Assembly: GCA_009920765.1 (NCBI GenBank) | Contig: RFZJ01000002.1 | Location: 59,535-123,534, forward strand | DNA length: 64,000 nucleotides | Reading direction: 5' to 3' | From: Planctomycetota bacterium | Lineage (GTDB): Bacteria; Planctomycetota; Planctomycetia; Gemmatales; Gemmataceae | Part shown: positions 27,051-36,529 of the stretch, in pieces | Position numbering within the stretch: position 1 is the first letter of the stretch | How the letters are laid out: each line of letters begins with the position of its first letter | Notes under the pieces: model-generated | Seen by the model: only the letters and a program-made list of their open reading frames with translations | Databases searched by the model: none | Told to the model about the DNA's origin: nothing | Program-made: the position numbers and the translations under genes

Positions 27051-28556
27051 CTAAAACTGAATTTCAAATAGATGGTAGCCCCAAGGTGGCATGTCTAAAT
27101 AAAGTCCTTCGCCGGTTAATTTGTTGCCATCCCGTTCGTAGTTGTTTGGCCCCAATTGATCTTTTAACATGATGGTTTTATTGTTTAACTCTGGCAAGGG
27201 TAGGGGCAGAAAGCATTGTGCCTGCAACGGGCCATAATTAACAATGGCAAGGTTGGCTTTATCATTTCTTCCGACCCTGAGTGCGCACACAAATTGCTTG
27301 AATGAGCAATCGTTCTCGTAAGGTTGTCTTGCATGTAGAATCTGGTAGGAACTTGTTTTGATATCAGGTTTTTTAAGGATTTGGAGAAGTTGGGAATAAA
27401 AAGTCACCAGATAAGTTGATGACTCTTCTTTGGGGCGCCGGTTTAAATGTACGGAAGCATGTTTTTTCCAACCTTCAAATTGGCCTTCGTGAAAAAATAA
27501 TAGTCCGGGTGCAAAGAAGGTGATCAAAGCAGCGGCATATTGTTTTTCCGTAAAGAAAACTTCAGCCGCTCGTTTTTCATCATGGTTTTCAAGAAATCGG
27601 ACCATTTTTCTGGTGTATTCCCAGTCCGCATGTAAATGGGAATTTACTGCTTCTGCGTTTTCATGGGCCAATCTATCATACAACCGTTTGTCATAGGTGT
27701 AATCGAACCCTTGTTGTTGAAGTTCCCACTCCAAATCCCAATATGCCTCTGCAATAAATTTAAAATCAGGAATTGCAGATTTAATTTCTTTGATTGCAAT
27801 GGGCCAGAAATCTTTTTCTGCGAAGTGGCGATTTCCCATGGAAGTTTGGTTTGTCCAGGTCTTTTTAAAAACATGGGAAAGAACCAGCATTGCCATATCA
27901 CAACGAAGGGCATCACATTGCGAGGCGATTTTTTTTAATACCGTGGTCATTTCAGTTTGAAATTTTGAATTGAAGTAGTTGAGTTGCAAGGTGTCGGGCC
28001 AGCCTGAAAAGTATGGATCTCTGCCGTATGCAAATATCTGATCACTAGCTTTTAGTTTTATTTTAATGTAGTTTTCAGGTTGGGACTGTAGGTCTGCCTC
28101 CGTGCCGTGTATGTAAAAGTCAGGATTGGTTTCGACCCAGGGACTATCAATTGCTGTATGGTTGGGCACAAAATCCAAGCATAGTTTTAGGTTAAATGCA
28201 TTCATTCGCTTGCGTAATCTTGCAAGCGAATCATCCCCGCCCAAAATTGAATCAACTTCATATGACTGTACAGCAAAGGGAGATCCTGTGATATCATTCG
28301 GGGTTAAATCCGGAAGACAATTAACAAAACTTTGCTGCCAAGCTTGGGTTGACCTTGAAACATTTTTTCCAACTGTCCCAATCTGCCATACACCCAGAAA
28401 CCAAACGAAATCAAATCCCTTGTTTGCAAGATCAAGCAGTAATGAATCGGGTACATCGTCTAAAGAAGCTTGTTTGTTTAGCTTTTTGCCCAGTTCATTT
28501 AAATAAGCCCTTGTGTTGATTTCAAATAAGCTGGGCCTCATTATTTCAATTGGCAT
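27051..28556 (-). CDS. GH13 alpha-amylase family glycosyl hydrolase
   Basis: 501 residues with the three GH13 catalytic acids: nucleophile Asp in DALRCDMAM, acid/base Glu in FIAEAYWD, and the third Asp in FLENHDEKR. The N-terminus SLFEINTRAYLNELG and the LDFVPNHTA motif are also typical. No signal peptide is seen, so it should act in the cytoplasm on alpha-glucans or alpha-glucosides such as glycogen breakdown products. The ATG directly abuts the stop codon of fbp (TAA then ATG, no gap), so the two are almost surely translationally coupled. An alternative ATG at 28541 lies five codons in. Substrate specificity cannot be read from the sequence. Confidence 0.92.
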   Translation of the reverse strand: MPIEIMRPSLFEINTRAYLNELGKKLNKQASLDDVPDSLLLDLANKGFDFVWFLGVWQIGTVGKNVSRSTQAWQQSFVNCLPDLTPNDITGSPFAVQSYEVDSILGGDDSLARLRKRMNAFNLKLCLDFVPNHTAIDSPWVETNPDFYIHGTEADLQSQPENYIKIKLKASDQIFAYGRDPYFSGWPDTLQLNYFNSKFQTEMTTVLKKIASQCDALRCDMAMLVLSHVFKKTWTNQTSMGNRHFAEKDFWPIAIKEIKSAIPDFKFIAEAYWDLEWELQQQGFDYTYDKRLYDRLAHENAEAVNSHLHADWEYTRKMVRFLENHDEKRAAEVFFTEKQYAAALITFFAPGLLFFHEGQFEGWKKHASVHLNRRPKEESSTYLVTFYSQLLQILKKPDIKTSSYQILHARQPYENDCSFKQFVCALRVGRNDKANLAIVNYGPLQAQCFLPLPLPELNNKTIMLKDQLGPNNYERDGNKLTGEGLYLDMPPWGYHLFEIQF

Positions 28557-30506
28557 TTAAGAATACCGCTCCTGTTGAAGAAGGTTTTTGCGGTAAGCAA
28601 GAATAAGTTTTTTTAGCGTTTTAATTCTGATGCGAATGCTCTCGCCACTCTCTGTTTGAGCTACTTTGCGAATCGGATTCCAGTGCCTAACTTCAGAAAT
28701 GGATGGGATGATGTCAACGCCATCCCGAACTGCTGCTTCTACCGATTCGAAATGATAATGTTTTGCGAGGAAAGTACCTTCGGGTTCAAGGATAAGGGTA
28801 TAGCCGTGATCGCCGTAAACCCGGGAAAAGGCCCCGTCAATGGTGATTGCTTTACCGCTTTTCTTGATTGGTGATTCACCCTTGTCAATTTTAACGGGGA
28901 TGTGGCCGTTTACGATTAGCCCGGGAACGGGGTCGACCCCGAATTCCATCATGACCTTATCGCAGAAATCGGTTTCGTGAATGAGTGCGAAAAAGGCATT
29001 TTTTTCTTCGGCATGCGTTTCGTGTTCTTCAACAAGATCAATTTCAAATGTAGCAATTCGTTCTTTCCCGAAAAGGGGGGAACGTGGGCCGCACCATAAA
29101 TACCACATCATATCGCGATCATATTCCGTGGGGCTTTCAATTGCCCGTGAGAAAAGGTCGTTAAGAACATCGTAAAGCTCTTTACCTTTTCTTGGTATAC
29201 CGTCAACAATCAGGGATTGAAACTCTCCATTTGCATCAACAGGTACGCAACCATGGATTATTAGGTGATTGTCGCGAATGAGATACATGGAACCTCTGTC
29301 TCGCAGGTAGCGCATGTGGTTGAAAAGCTTATTGCTTGAAAGAAACGAAGTCTTAAGTTTTTCAAGGCAGATTTGTTCTTCTTCAGTAAGAGTATAAGGA
29401 TCATTGGGGTTGATTGTGGGAAATGAAGTATCTTTGAGATGGCAAATTTTTCCATCAATCATGATTGTTTTGTCATTGGTATTGATTGTGTGAAGAAGTC
29501 TGCGATGGGCAAGATTCCACTCGGGCCTTCTGGCCAGCATCTGCCCTTCGAGTTTAAATTGAATGATTGCAATGGCTTTTTGCATTCTTGCAAGCATAAC
29601 AGGCTCGCGCAACCCTTCAGCTTTTGGTTTGAAGCATACAGCAGGGTCGTCTTTGTAGACATGGCGAACCAGGTATTCAATTGGTTGCAGGGGAATACCA
29701 TATCCTTCCTCAAGCTGAAGAATATTCCTGTAGCGTAGGGAAATACGGACAACATGCGCAATTAAGGCTTCATTACCAATACATGCGCCCAGCCATGCTG
29801 CATCATGATTTCCCCATGTGAATGCTACATTGGGCTGAACCATCATGTAATCAACCACCTTGTCGCCTCGCTGGCCCCTATCCCAGCAATCGCCTGCGAT
29901 AATCAATTCATCGATCGCCAGATTGCGAACCGCTCGAACTGTAAGATGAACTAATTCGGATCCTTTGCCATTTTCGAGGATGGTGTCGATAAGTGCGGAG
30001 TAATATTCATTACCACGATCTGCGGAAGGTTCATGGAGAAGTTCGATAAATAAGTCGCGATAATCAAGTGGAGATATTTTGTAAATTTTTTCCAGCCCAT
30101 AACGTTTTGAGAGAACGCGCAGGATGGAGAATAGATGCTTTAGATTTTTGTGGCAGAATTCCCTTTCATTTGCGTGGTTTTCCAGTCTTGGTTTAATTGC
30201 ATCAAGCATTTCCCTTGGATAAAAAATGAGAGTAAGGAATTCCCTTAATTCCATGGGTGGCATGATATTCCCAAACAGCCCCTCAACTAATGGGCGAAGT
30301 TTTCCTGAAGCATTGTTGATCACATGTCTAAGTTTTGTATATTCCCCATGGATATCGCTGATAATGTGGATTGTGCCCTTGGGCAGGGTTAGTAGCGCTT
30401 CAAGTCTGGCAACTTCAGCCAATGCTGAATCAATGTTAGGGAATAGGGCCTTCCACGGAGTCAAAGCGGTTATTTCTTCCGGACTTAGTTTGGTGTCAAG
30501 AGCCAT
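28557..30506 (-). CDS. fbp: Fructose-1,6-bisphosphatase class III
   Basis: 649 residues, similar in length to the Bacillus-type class III enzyme. It removes the 1-phosphate of fructose 1,6-bisphosphate in gluconeogenesis. Metallophosphatase motifs are visible: HIISDIHGEYTKL near residue 45, GDCWDRGQRGDKVVDYM, and WGNHDAAWLGA. The C-terminal part contains LIVNGHIPVKIDKGESPIK and FSRVYGDHGYTLI. AAGGATG stands 7 bases before the ATG at 30506. First gene of a three-gene minus-strand operon with GH13 and the MDR oxidoreductase. Divergent from the glucokinase-like gene with 183 AT-rich bases between, a natural place for joint control of sugar phosphate flow. Confidence 0.96.
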   Translation of the reverse strand: MALDTKLSPEEITALTPWKALFPNIDSALAEVARLEALLTLPKGTIHIISDIHGEYTKLRHVINNASGKLRPLVEGLFGNIMPPMELREFLTLIFYPREMLDAIKPRLENHANEREFCHKNLKHLFSILRVLSKRYGLEKIYKISPLDYRDLFIELLHEPSADRGNEYYSALIDTILENGKGSELVHLTVRAVRNLAIDELIIAGDCWDRGQRGDKVVDYMMVQPNVAFTWGNHDAAWLGACIGNEALIAHVVRISLRYRNILQLEEGYGIPLQPIEYLVRHVYKDDPAVCFKPKAEGLREPVMLARMQKAIAIIQFKLEGQMLARRPEWNLAHRRLLHTINTNDKTIMIDGKICHLKDTSFPTINPNDPYTLTEEEQICLEKLKTSFLSSNKLFNHMRYLRDRGSMYLIRDNHLIIHGCVPVDANGEFQSLIVDGIPRKGKELYDVLNDLFSRAIESPTEYDRDMMWYLWCGPRSPLFGKERIATFEIDLVEEHETHAEEKNAFFALIHETDFCDKVMMEFGVDPVPGLIVNGHIPVKIDKGESPIKKSGKAITIDGAFSRVYGDHGYTLILEPEGTFLAKHYHFESVEAAVRDGVDIIPSISEVRHWNPIRKVAQTESGESIRIRIKTLKKLILAYRKNLLQQERYS

Positions 30507-30689
30507 TTAATACATCCTTGATTTGCTGAAATTTTTGCTTACTCATTATGATTAACAAGTATTCGTTTGATAATCAATCAGGGCTTATTAATTAATCAAA
30601 TTATTGTTAAAATAAAAGTGTATTTTTATGGTCCAATTGTTAGGCTCATTTTATTTCAACATGATGATTAAAAGAAAGGTTTTATTAAC

Positions 30690-31370
30690 ATGAAAGTTTT
30701 AGTTATTGATGTGGGTGGGACCAATATAAAAATAAAAGTATCAAATAAAGATGAAGTGCGAAAATTTCCCTCCGGTCCGGATCTTACTGCGAAACAAATG
30801 GTTGCTGATGTTTTGGAAAACTCCCAAGATTGGACCTTTGATTGTGTGACCATTGGTTTTCCCGGACCAGTTGTTAATGGGAAAATCAAAAATGAACCTG
30901 TTAACCTTGGCTCAGGTTGGGTTAATATCGACTTCGAAAAAGCTTTTGGGAAACCTGTGCGAATTATCAATGATGCAGCCATGCAGGCATTGGGCTGTTA
31001 TGAGGGTGGTAGAATGTTGTTTTTGGGCCTTGGCACCGGCTTGGGAACAACCTTGATTGTCGATGGCGTGGTGGCAGCTCTTGAGGCCGGGCACCTTCCT
31101 TTTAAGAAAAACAAAAGTTTTGAGTATTATGTTGGTGCAAAAGCTTTAAATCGGTCCAGTCGAAAGCATTGGCAGGATAACGTTTTTGAAGTAATTAAAT
31201 TGCTAAAGGATGCAATGGTTGCTGACTATGTGATTCTAGGTGGTGGAAACGTTAAAAAACTAGATTCTCTGCCCCATGGTGTCAAAAAGGGTGACAATAG
31301 CTATGCATTTTTAGGGGGAGTTCGTTTTTGGGATAACAAAGCAACCACAAAACCAAAAAATAAAAAATAG
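30690..31370 (+). CDS. ppgK: ROK-family glucokinase, polyphosphate-glucokinase (PpgK) type
   Basis: 226 residues, a little shorter than PpgK of actinobacteria. The phosphate-binding VIDVGGTNIKIKV opens the protein, GFPGPVVNGKI and INDAAMQALGCYEGG follow (catalytic Asp in NDA), then LGLGTGLGTTLI. The C-terminal half (HLPFKKNKSFEYYVGAKAL, YVILGGGNVKKL, GDNSYAFLGGVRFW) matches what I know of the PpgK branch rather than sugar repressors; the ROK zinc motif is absent. It would phosphorylate glucose using polyphosphate and perhaps ATP. No DNA-binding domain. AAAGG lies upstream of the ATG at 30690. It is divergent from fbp, and ettA follows after 115 bases. Confidence 0.82.
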   Translation: MKVLVIDVGGTNIKIKVSNKDEVRKFPSGPDLTAKQMVADVLENSQDWTFDCVTIGFPGPVVNGKIKNEPVNLGSGWVNIDFEKAFGKPVRIINDAAMQALGCYEGGRMLFLGLGTGLGTTLIVDGVVAALEAGHLPFKKNKSFEYYVGAKALNRSSRKHWQDNVFEVIKLLKDAMVADYVILGGGNVKKLDSLPHGVKKGDNSYAFLGGVRFWDNKATTKPKNKK

Positions 31371-31485
31371 CATATCTAAATCCTTTTTATTTTATGGCAA
31401 AGCTTGTGTGTATTTTCTTTAATAAGTTAGAGTTAGATTCTTTATGTTTTTAGAAGTTTTTATTGATTGCATCAAGGGCGCTTAA

Positions 31486-33153
31486 ATGTCAGATAATTAT
31501 ATTTTTACAATTGAAAACCTTATCAAGGCCTATGGGAAAAAAGAGGTTCTCAAAAACATTTGGCTTTCTTTTTATCCCGGGGCTAAAATTGGGGTCATTG
31601 GCTCAAATGGCGCTGGTAAAAGCTCTCTTCTTAGAATTATGGCCCTTAAGGATAAGGATTTTATTGGCTCCGTCCGTGCCGCACCTAACGTTACTATCGG
31701 GCATGTTCCCCAGGAACCACGTCTTAATGAATCCAAGGATGTTCTTGGAAATTTGGAAGAAGCAGTCGAACCCATACGACAATTGTTGATCCGAAGTGAA
31801 GAATTAGGTATGAAATTTGGTGAGGATCTTTCTCCAGAAGAAATGGAAAAAGTTCAGGCCCAGTTCGATCGCATCCAAGATGCCATCAATGCTGCAGATG
31901 CATGGGATCTTGATCGTAAATTAGAAATGGCAATGGATGCAATGCGTCTGCCTCCTCCTGATGCTAAAATTTCACAATTGAGCGGTGGAGAAAAACGAAG
32001 AGTTGCATTGTGTAAGACATTACTTGAAAATCCGGATATTCTCTTGCTTGATGAGCCTACTAATCATCTTGATGCTGAAGCTGTAGCTTGGCTTGAAAAA
32101 ACACTTAAGAATTATCCTGGAACAGTGGTTTCAGTAACCCATGACCGCTACTTTTTAGATAATGTTGCCCAATGGATTTTGGAATTGGATCGTGGTCAGG
32201 GTATTCCTTGGAAAGGGAACTATTCTTCCTGGTTGGAACAGAAAGAAGCGAGATTGGCTAGGGAAGAAAAACAAGAGACAGCAAGAAAGAAAGCTCTTGC
32301 ACGTGAACTCGAGTGGGCAAGAATGGCCCCGAAGGCTCGAATTGCCAAAAACAAGGCCCGCCTTAATGCTTATGAAAAACTTGCCAGCCAGGAGTATGAA
32401 GAACGTGAAGACGAACTTGTAATGCAGATTCCCCCAGGGCCACACCTTGGTGACCTTGTAGTTCGGGCTGAAGGGGTTCGGAAAAGTTTTGGCGACAGGA
32501 TTTTGGTTGAAGATCTTAATTTCAATCTTCCCAAGGGTGGAATTGTTGGGATAATCGGGCCAAATGGTGCGGGTAAAACCACACTATTCCGCATGATCGT
32601 TGGAGAAGAAAAGCCTGACTCGGGCACTCTCCGCGTAGGGGAAACCGTAGTCCCCGCCTATGTTCAGCAAGGTCGCGATACTTTGATGGACACAAATACG
32701 GTGTTCGAAGAAATTACAGGCGGTACCGATTACATTATGCTTGGTAAAATCAAGGTTGCCTCGCGTGGTTATGTTTCTCGTTTTAATTTTAAAGGTCAAG
32801 ACCAGCAAAGGCGAGTTGGAGAATTATCAGGCGGAGAGCGTAACAGGGTTCATCTTGCAAAACTTTTGCGTAGCGGCGGCAACCTTTTACTTCTTGACGA
32901 GCCTACCAATGACCTAGATGTTGATACGCTTCGAGCACTTGAAGAGGCCTTGCTGAATTTTGGTGGATGTGCTGTTGTTATCAGCCATGATCGTTGGTTT
33001 TTAGATAGAATTGCAACGCACATTCTTGCTTTTGAAGGTGATTCAAAGGTTGTTTGGTGTGAAGGTAATTATCAAAATTATGAAACACAAAGGCGTCAAC
33101 GCATGGGCGAAGATGCTGACAAACCCAAGCGCTTTAAGTATCGGAAGCTTTAA
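31486..33153 (+). CDS. ettA: ABC-F protein, energy-dependent translational throttle EttA
   Basis: 555 residues, the same length as E. coli EttA. Two ABC ATPase domains without membrane segments: Walker [10 protein letters not shown] and GPNGAGKTT, signatures LSGGEKRRV and LSGGERNRV, Walker [12 protein letters not shown] and [11 protein letters not shown]. Between them lies the charged P-site tRNA-interaction linker (about residues 240-310, rich in Lys, Arg and Glu). EttA binds the ribosomal E site and slows the first peptide bond when ADP is high. AGGG 8 bases before the ATG at 31486 supports the start. Probably transcribed alone or with the glucokinase gene. Confidence 0.95.
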   Translation: MSDNYIFTIENLIKAYGKKEVLKNIWLSFYPGAKIGVIGSNGAGKSSLLRIMALKDKDFIGSVRAAPNVTIGHVPQEPRLNESKDVLGNLEEAVEPIRQLLIRSEELGMKFGEDLSPEEMEKVQAQFDRIQDAINAADAWDLDRKLEMAMDAMRLPPPDAKISQLSGGEKRRVALCKTLLENPDILLLDEPTNHLDAEAVAWLEKTLKNYPGTVVSVTHDRYFLDNVAQWILELDRGQGIPWKGNYSSWLEQKEARLAREEKQETARKKALARELEWARMAPKARIAKNKARLNAYEKLASQEYEEREDELVMQIPPGPHLGDLVVRAEGVRKSFGDRILVEDLNFNLPKGGIVGIIGPNGAGKTTLFRMIVGEEKPDSGTLRVGETVVPAYVQQGRDTLMDTNTVFEEITGGTDYIMLGKIKVASRGYVSRFNFKGQDQQRRVGELSGGERNRVHLAKLLRSGGNLLLLDEPTNDLDVDTLRALEEALLNFGGCAVVISHDRWFLDRIATHILAFEGDSKVVWCEGNYQNYETQRRQRMGEDADKPKRFKYRKL

Positions 33154-33189
33154 AGTCCATTCTTTAAAAGTGTTTTAGTGAAGTTATAA

Positions 33190-33399
33190 TTATTCAAGAG
33201 TCGGACCATTTTTAGGACTGCGGGAAGTGGTTTGGAATTGTTGGTCTTTTGTTTCTTTTTGATTTTTTCGGACTATTTTTTCCGAGTTTAAATCTTGGAT
33301 TCCTTCTTCTTTTTTTGGGTCATTTGTCCGGAATCCAATAGCCATGATTATTATCATTAATAAACCAGCAGCAAGCCCAAGTTTGGTTTCTTTGCACAT
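33190..33399 (-). CDS. Small single-helix membrane protein
   Basis: 69 residues from the ATG at 33399. MCKETKLGLAAGLLMIIIMAIGF forms one N-terminal membrane helix over residues 1-23, followed by a charged tail (NDPKKEEGIQDLNSEK and further Lys/Gln/Ser-rich sequence). Proteins starting with a similar short helix are frequent in planctomycetes, sometimes joined to a LysM domain, which is absent here. Function unknown. A TTG at 33438 would extend it by 13 residues but has no better ribosome site. Convergent with ettA, 36 bases between stops. Confidence 0.6.
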   Translation of the reverse strand: MCKETKLGLAAGLLMIIIMAIGFRTNDPKKEEGIQDLNSEKIVRKNQKETKDQQFQTTSRSPKNGPTLE

Positions 33400-33572
33400 G
33401 ATTGGTAATCTATGATAAGTGAAATTAAACGCATTCAATTATGCTTCATAAACCAAAACTAAAAGGACGGAACTTTAGAAGTTTTTAGTTGTTGTCGGGG
33501 CGCTTAAGTTTAATAGGTGTTAAAGAGTGCTTAATCGTTAATCCAGTAATTTTTTGACATTCGCAATATATG

Positions 33573-34907
33573 TTAATTTGCAAATGAATTTCCGATACAT
33601 ATCAAACTTTTTCGGGTTCGAATAAATAAATGATCATTAGATACCGCTGGTGATGCTATCACTCCTTCTCCAAGGCTGTTTTTTGCTACTAACGTAAATG
33701 TTTTTGATGCCTCCACAATGGTGCACACTCCCTCCAAATTGGTGAAGTAAATCTTTCCATTGCAGGCTAATGGGCTGGATTTAAAATCGCCGCCAAGTCT
33801 TTCATTCCAATAGCATGAACCATTGTTGGCATCTAAACATTGGGCAAATCCATTGTCACTGACAATAAAAATAAGGCCATCTGTGCCAACTGGGCAGCAT
33901 GAATCTGGAGTGTTTTTTGTGTATTCCCAAGTTGTTTTGTTGCTGGTTGGTAGTCCGGAAGATTTATCAAGATTGATTGCAACCAATGGGCCCCGCATTC
34001 CTTGCGTTGTAAAAACTTGATTTTGTAAAATAGTTGGTCCTGTAATGGTTCTGCCTCCGTTAAGGCCCTCTTTTTTCCATAGTTGTTTGCCATTATTGGG
34101 GTTGTAAGCATCTAATTGATTTCCCCCCATGATAATAATTTGAACTTGATTTTCAGCTTTGTGATAAATCGGAGTTGTATAGGAATCGCATGATTCTGCT
34201 TTTGCAATGGTCTTGCGGGGTGTTTTCCAAACTTCCTTGCCTGATACGATGTCGTAGGCTATTAAAAAACTTTGCGCTTTTTCGCCTTCGAGATCTTCAA
34301 GTGAATCTTGCATGACGGTGCAGATAACTAAATTCTCATGAATTATCGGGCTGTTAGCATAACCCCACCAAATCGTAAAAACCCCCTGGTCTTTTTGCAG
34401 GTTCTTTTTCCAGAGGACGACTCCATCAAAATTTGAACAAGCTAAATCTCCGTTGCCAAAAAGAAAAATCACATTTTTTCCATTCGTAACCGGGGATGGA
34501 CTAGCAAGGTTATGGAGTTTGTGAAATTTTTGTCTTCTACGTTGATCTCCGGGTTTACCACGCAATGGATCTCGGATTGTTTCACCGGTGCTTAATTCTT
34601 TTGACCACAAATTTTTCCCTGTTTTAAAGTCGAATTTTAACGCCAATAGTTTTTCGCCATCTTGTGCAGTTAGGAAAACAGAATCACCCCAAATGCATGG
34701 GGAACTCGCCCCATCTCCAACAATGGGTGTTTTCCAAGCTATATTTTCTTTATCAGACCATTTGGTAGGAAGTGATTTTGAAGAGGAAACAGAGTTTCCG
34801 TTTGGCCCGCGCCAGGAAGGCCAGTTGGTATCAGAAAAAACAAACCCATCTGTTATGACAGAGGCCAAAAAAAGAATCATTACATTAATGAATTTTAAGT
34901 TATGCAT
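33573..34907 (-). CDS. Exported PQQ-like beta-propeller repeat protein
   Basis: 444 residues. A signal peptide (LKFINVMILFLASVITDGFVF) is followed by WPSWRGPNGNSVSSS, the usual opening of the large planctomycete family of secreted PQQ-like propellers. Repeats with the pattern D-x-x-x-G-x-x-x-W are visible, such as FDFKTGKNLWSKEL, YDIVSGKEVWKTP, YNPNNGKQLWKKEG and DANNGSCYWNERLG. There is no clear sign that PQQ itself is bound; many members are structural or BamB-like. GAGG 6 bases before the ATG at 34907 supports the start. tRNA-His lies 89 bases upstream on the same strand, and the next gene converges. Confidence 0.9.
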   Translation of the reverse strand: MHNLKFINVMILFLASVITDGFVFSDTNWPSWRGPNGNSVSSSKSLPTKWSDKENIAWKTPIVGDGASSPCIWGDSVFLTAQDGEKLLALKFDFKTGKNLWSKELSTGETIRDPLRGKPGDQRRRQKFHKLHNLASPSPVTNGKNVIFLFGNGDLACSNFDGVVLWKKNLQKDQGVFTIWWGYANSPIIHENLVICTVMQDSLEDLEGEKAQSFLIAYDIVSGKEVWKTPRKTIAKAESCDSYTTPIYHKAENQVQIIIMGGNQLDAYNPNNGKQLWKKEGLNGGRTITGPTILQNQVFTTQGMRGPLVAINLDKSSGLPTSNKTTWEYTKNTPDSCCPVGTDGLIFIVSDNGFAQCLDANNGSCYWNERLGGDFKSSPLACNGKIYFTNLEGVCTIVEASKTFTLVAKNSLGEGVIASPAVSNDHLFIRTRKSLICIGNSFAN

Positions 34908-34996
34908 GGTAATCCTCAGTAATAATGGACACTAAAGAATAAGTAAAAACTTACAAATAAGAAATAAAAAAGATTTGATTAAAAAGATTTGGTAAG

Positions 34997-35071
34997 GGTG
35001 AGTGAGGGGAATCGAACCCCCGACCTTCAGTGCCACAAACTGACGCTCTAACCAACTGAGCTACACCCACC
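34997..35071 (-). tRNA. trnH: tRNA-His (anticodon GTG)
   Basis: Full cloverleaf on the minus strand. Acceptor GTGGGTG pairs with CACTCAC, the D arm is GCTC/GAGC, the anticodon stem TCAGT/ACTGA encloses loop TTGTGGC with anticodon GTG, and the T arm contains GGTTCGATT. The histidine identity base G at position -1 is encoded (35071) and faces C73 (34997). The CCA end is not encoded. Confidence 0.97.
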
Positions 35072-35145
35072 GTGTATGGTAATCATAATTCCTTCTGTAA
35101 CAAAGGCAAGGTAATGTGCAGAAACTCTGTCAAATTCCAGAAAAA

Positions 35146-36528
35146 TTACCAAAAAAACAAGAAAGAAAGGATTAAATATAGGGGCAAAAACAGAATAAAG
35201 GCAAAAAAGGCATACATAAAGAAGCTGGGCATCTTAATTTGATTTTTTTCAGCCATGGCTTTAATAAGGAAATTAGGTCCATTCCCAATGTAAGTGTTTG
35301 CGCCCATAAAAACAGCCCCACAACAAATCGCACTTAAAATAATAGGTTTTGAAAAAGAAAGGGAGGCTATACTTTCATTGCCTGAAGCGAGTGTTGTAAA
35401 AGCAAGAAAAGTTGGAGCATTGTCGAGGACTGAGGATAGGCTGCCCGTTAGCCAGAAATATTGCCAAGCATGCTCAAGCGTAAATTTGGAACTTTGTTGT
35501 CTTAGTACTTCCAGGGCTGGAATCATGGTAATAAAAATGGCAATAAACAAAATGGCGACTTCTCGTAAAGGCAGCCAAGAAAATTCGTTAGTCCGTCTTA
35601 TTAAACTTGGAGTTGTAGCAAACGCCAATGCAGCCACAATCACCTGTGCAAGTGCTGCAGGAATAATAGGTAATGTGAAATTTTTAATTGGAAGATAAGC
35701 CCCAAGAGATATTCCCAAAGGTTCCCCGATGGAGGGGGATTGAAGTAATACAATTATGAGTAATATTCCAAGAAATAAAAAATTACGTTTTCCAAAAAAA
35801 TGAAATACATCATCAGTGATTTGGTTGGTATTCAAGCCAGCGGATTCCATTCGCAAGTAATAAACATCGATAAGTAGAAAAGAAGATAAAAGGTAAGTGT
35901 TCGCAACCAACCATTGTGGCCATAGGGAGATGGTCCAAAAGAAATCTATGCCATTAAGAAAACCCAAAAATAATGGTGGATCACCCAAAGGTGTTAAAAG
36001 TCCCCCCATGTTTCCAACGATGAAAATAAAAAATAAAACTAGATGAACCTTGTGTTTTCTGTTTCGATTGGCATGGATATAAGGTTTAAACAAAAGGATG
36101 CTTGCGCCTGTTGTACCAAGAAAATTTGCAAGTAATGCGCCAAAAGCAAGCAATGTCGAGTTGAATAAAGGTGTTGATTTTCGCTTGAATTTTAAAACGA
36201 TGCCGCTTGAAACAACATATAGAGAGCCGATTAAACTAATAAAGCAAATGTAGTCTATCAAGCTATGATAAAAAGCATAAAGGCTTTTAAAATCTGTTGC
36301 AGTTCTGATGGACCAAAGATAAATAATGACAGGCAGGGACAAAAGGAAAAGAGCAAAAGCTTTGTTTTTGTCGGACTCCCAGAAATGGTGGAAACAAATG
36401 GGGCCTACTGCGATTAAAAGCAACACACAGGCAAAAGGAATTGCGGTAAACCAGGAAATCTGGATATCACCAGCCCAAGCTGTTGCAAATAAAATCATCC
36501 TAGGATTAAAAACCATATTAAAACCCAT
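35146..36528 (-). CDS. NhaD-like Na+/H+ antiporter or related ion-transporter superfamily protein
   Basis: 460 residues with about 12 hydrophobic helices. It belongs to the ion-transporter superfamily that contains NhaD and CitMHS: the two re-entrant motifs are seen as FLGTTGASILLFKP plus GGLLTPLGDPPLFLGF in the first half, and LSSVLDNAPTFLAF plus GANTYIGNGPNFLIK in the second. Planctomycete members of this kind are usually labelled sodium:proton antiporters, but citrate-type transport cannot be excluded. The frame is open to an ATG at 36564, which would overlap the preceding gene; the ATG at 36528 lies 1 base past that gene's stop, so coupled expression with the solute-binding protein is likely. 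Confidence 0.85.
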   Translation of the reverse strand: MGFNMVFNPRMILFATAWAGDIQISWFTAIPFACVLLLIAVGPICFHHFWESDKNKAFALFLLSLPVIIYLWSIRTATDFKSLYAFYHSLIDYICFISLIGSLYVVSSGIVLKFKRKSTPLFNSTLLAFGALLANFLGTTGASILLFKPYIHANRNRKHKVHLVLFFIFIVGNMGGLLTPLGDPPLFLGFLNGIDFFWTISLWPQWLVANTYLLSSFLLIDVYYLRMESAGLNTNQITDDVFHFFGKRNFLFLGILLIIVLLQSPSIGEPLGISLGAYLPIKNFTLPIIPAALAQVIVAALAFATTPSLIRRTNEFSWLPLREVAILFIAIFITMIPALEVLRQQSSKFTLEHAWQYFWLTGSLSSVLDNAPTFLAFTTLASGNESIASLSFSKPIILSAICCGAVFMGANTYIGNGPNFLIKAMAEKNQIKMPSFFMYAFFAFILFLPLYLILSFLFFW

Positions 36529-36529
36529 G

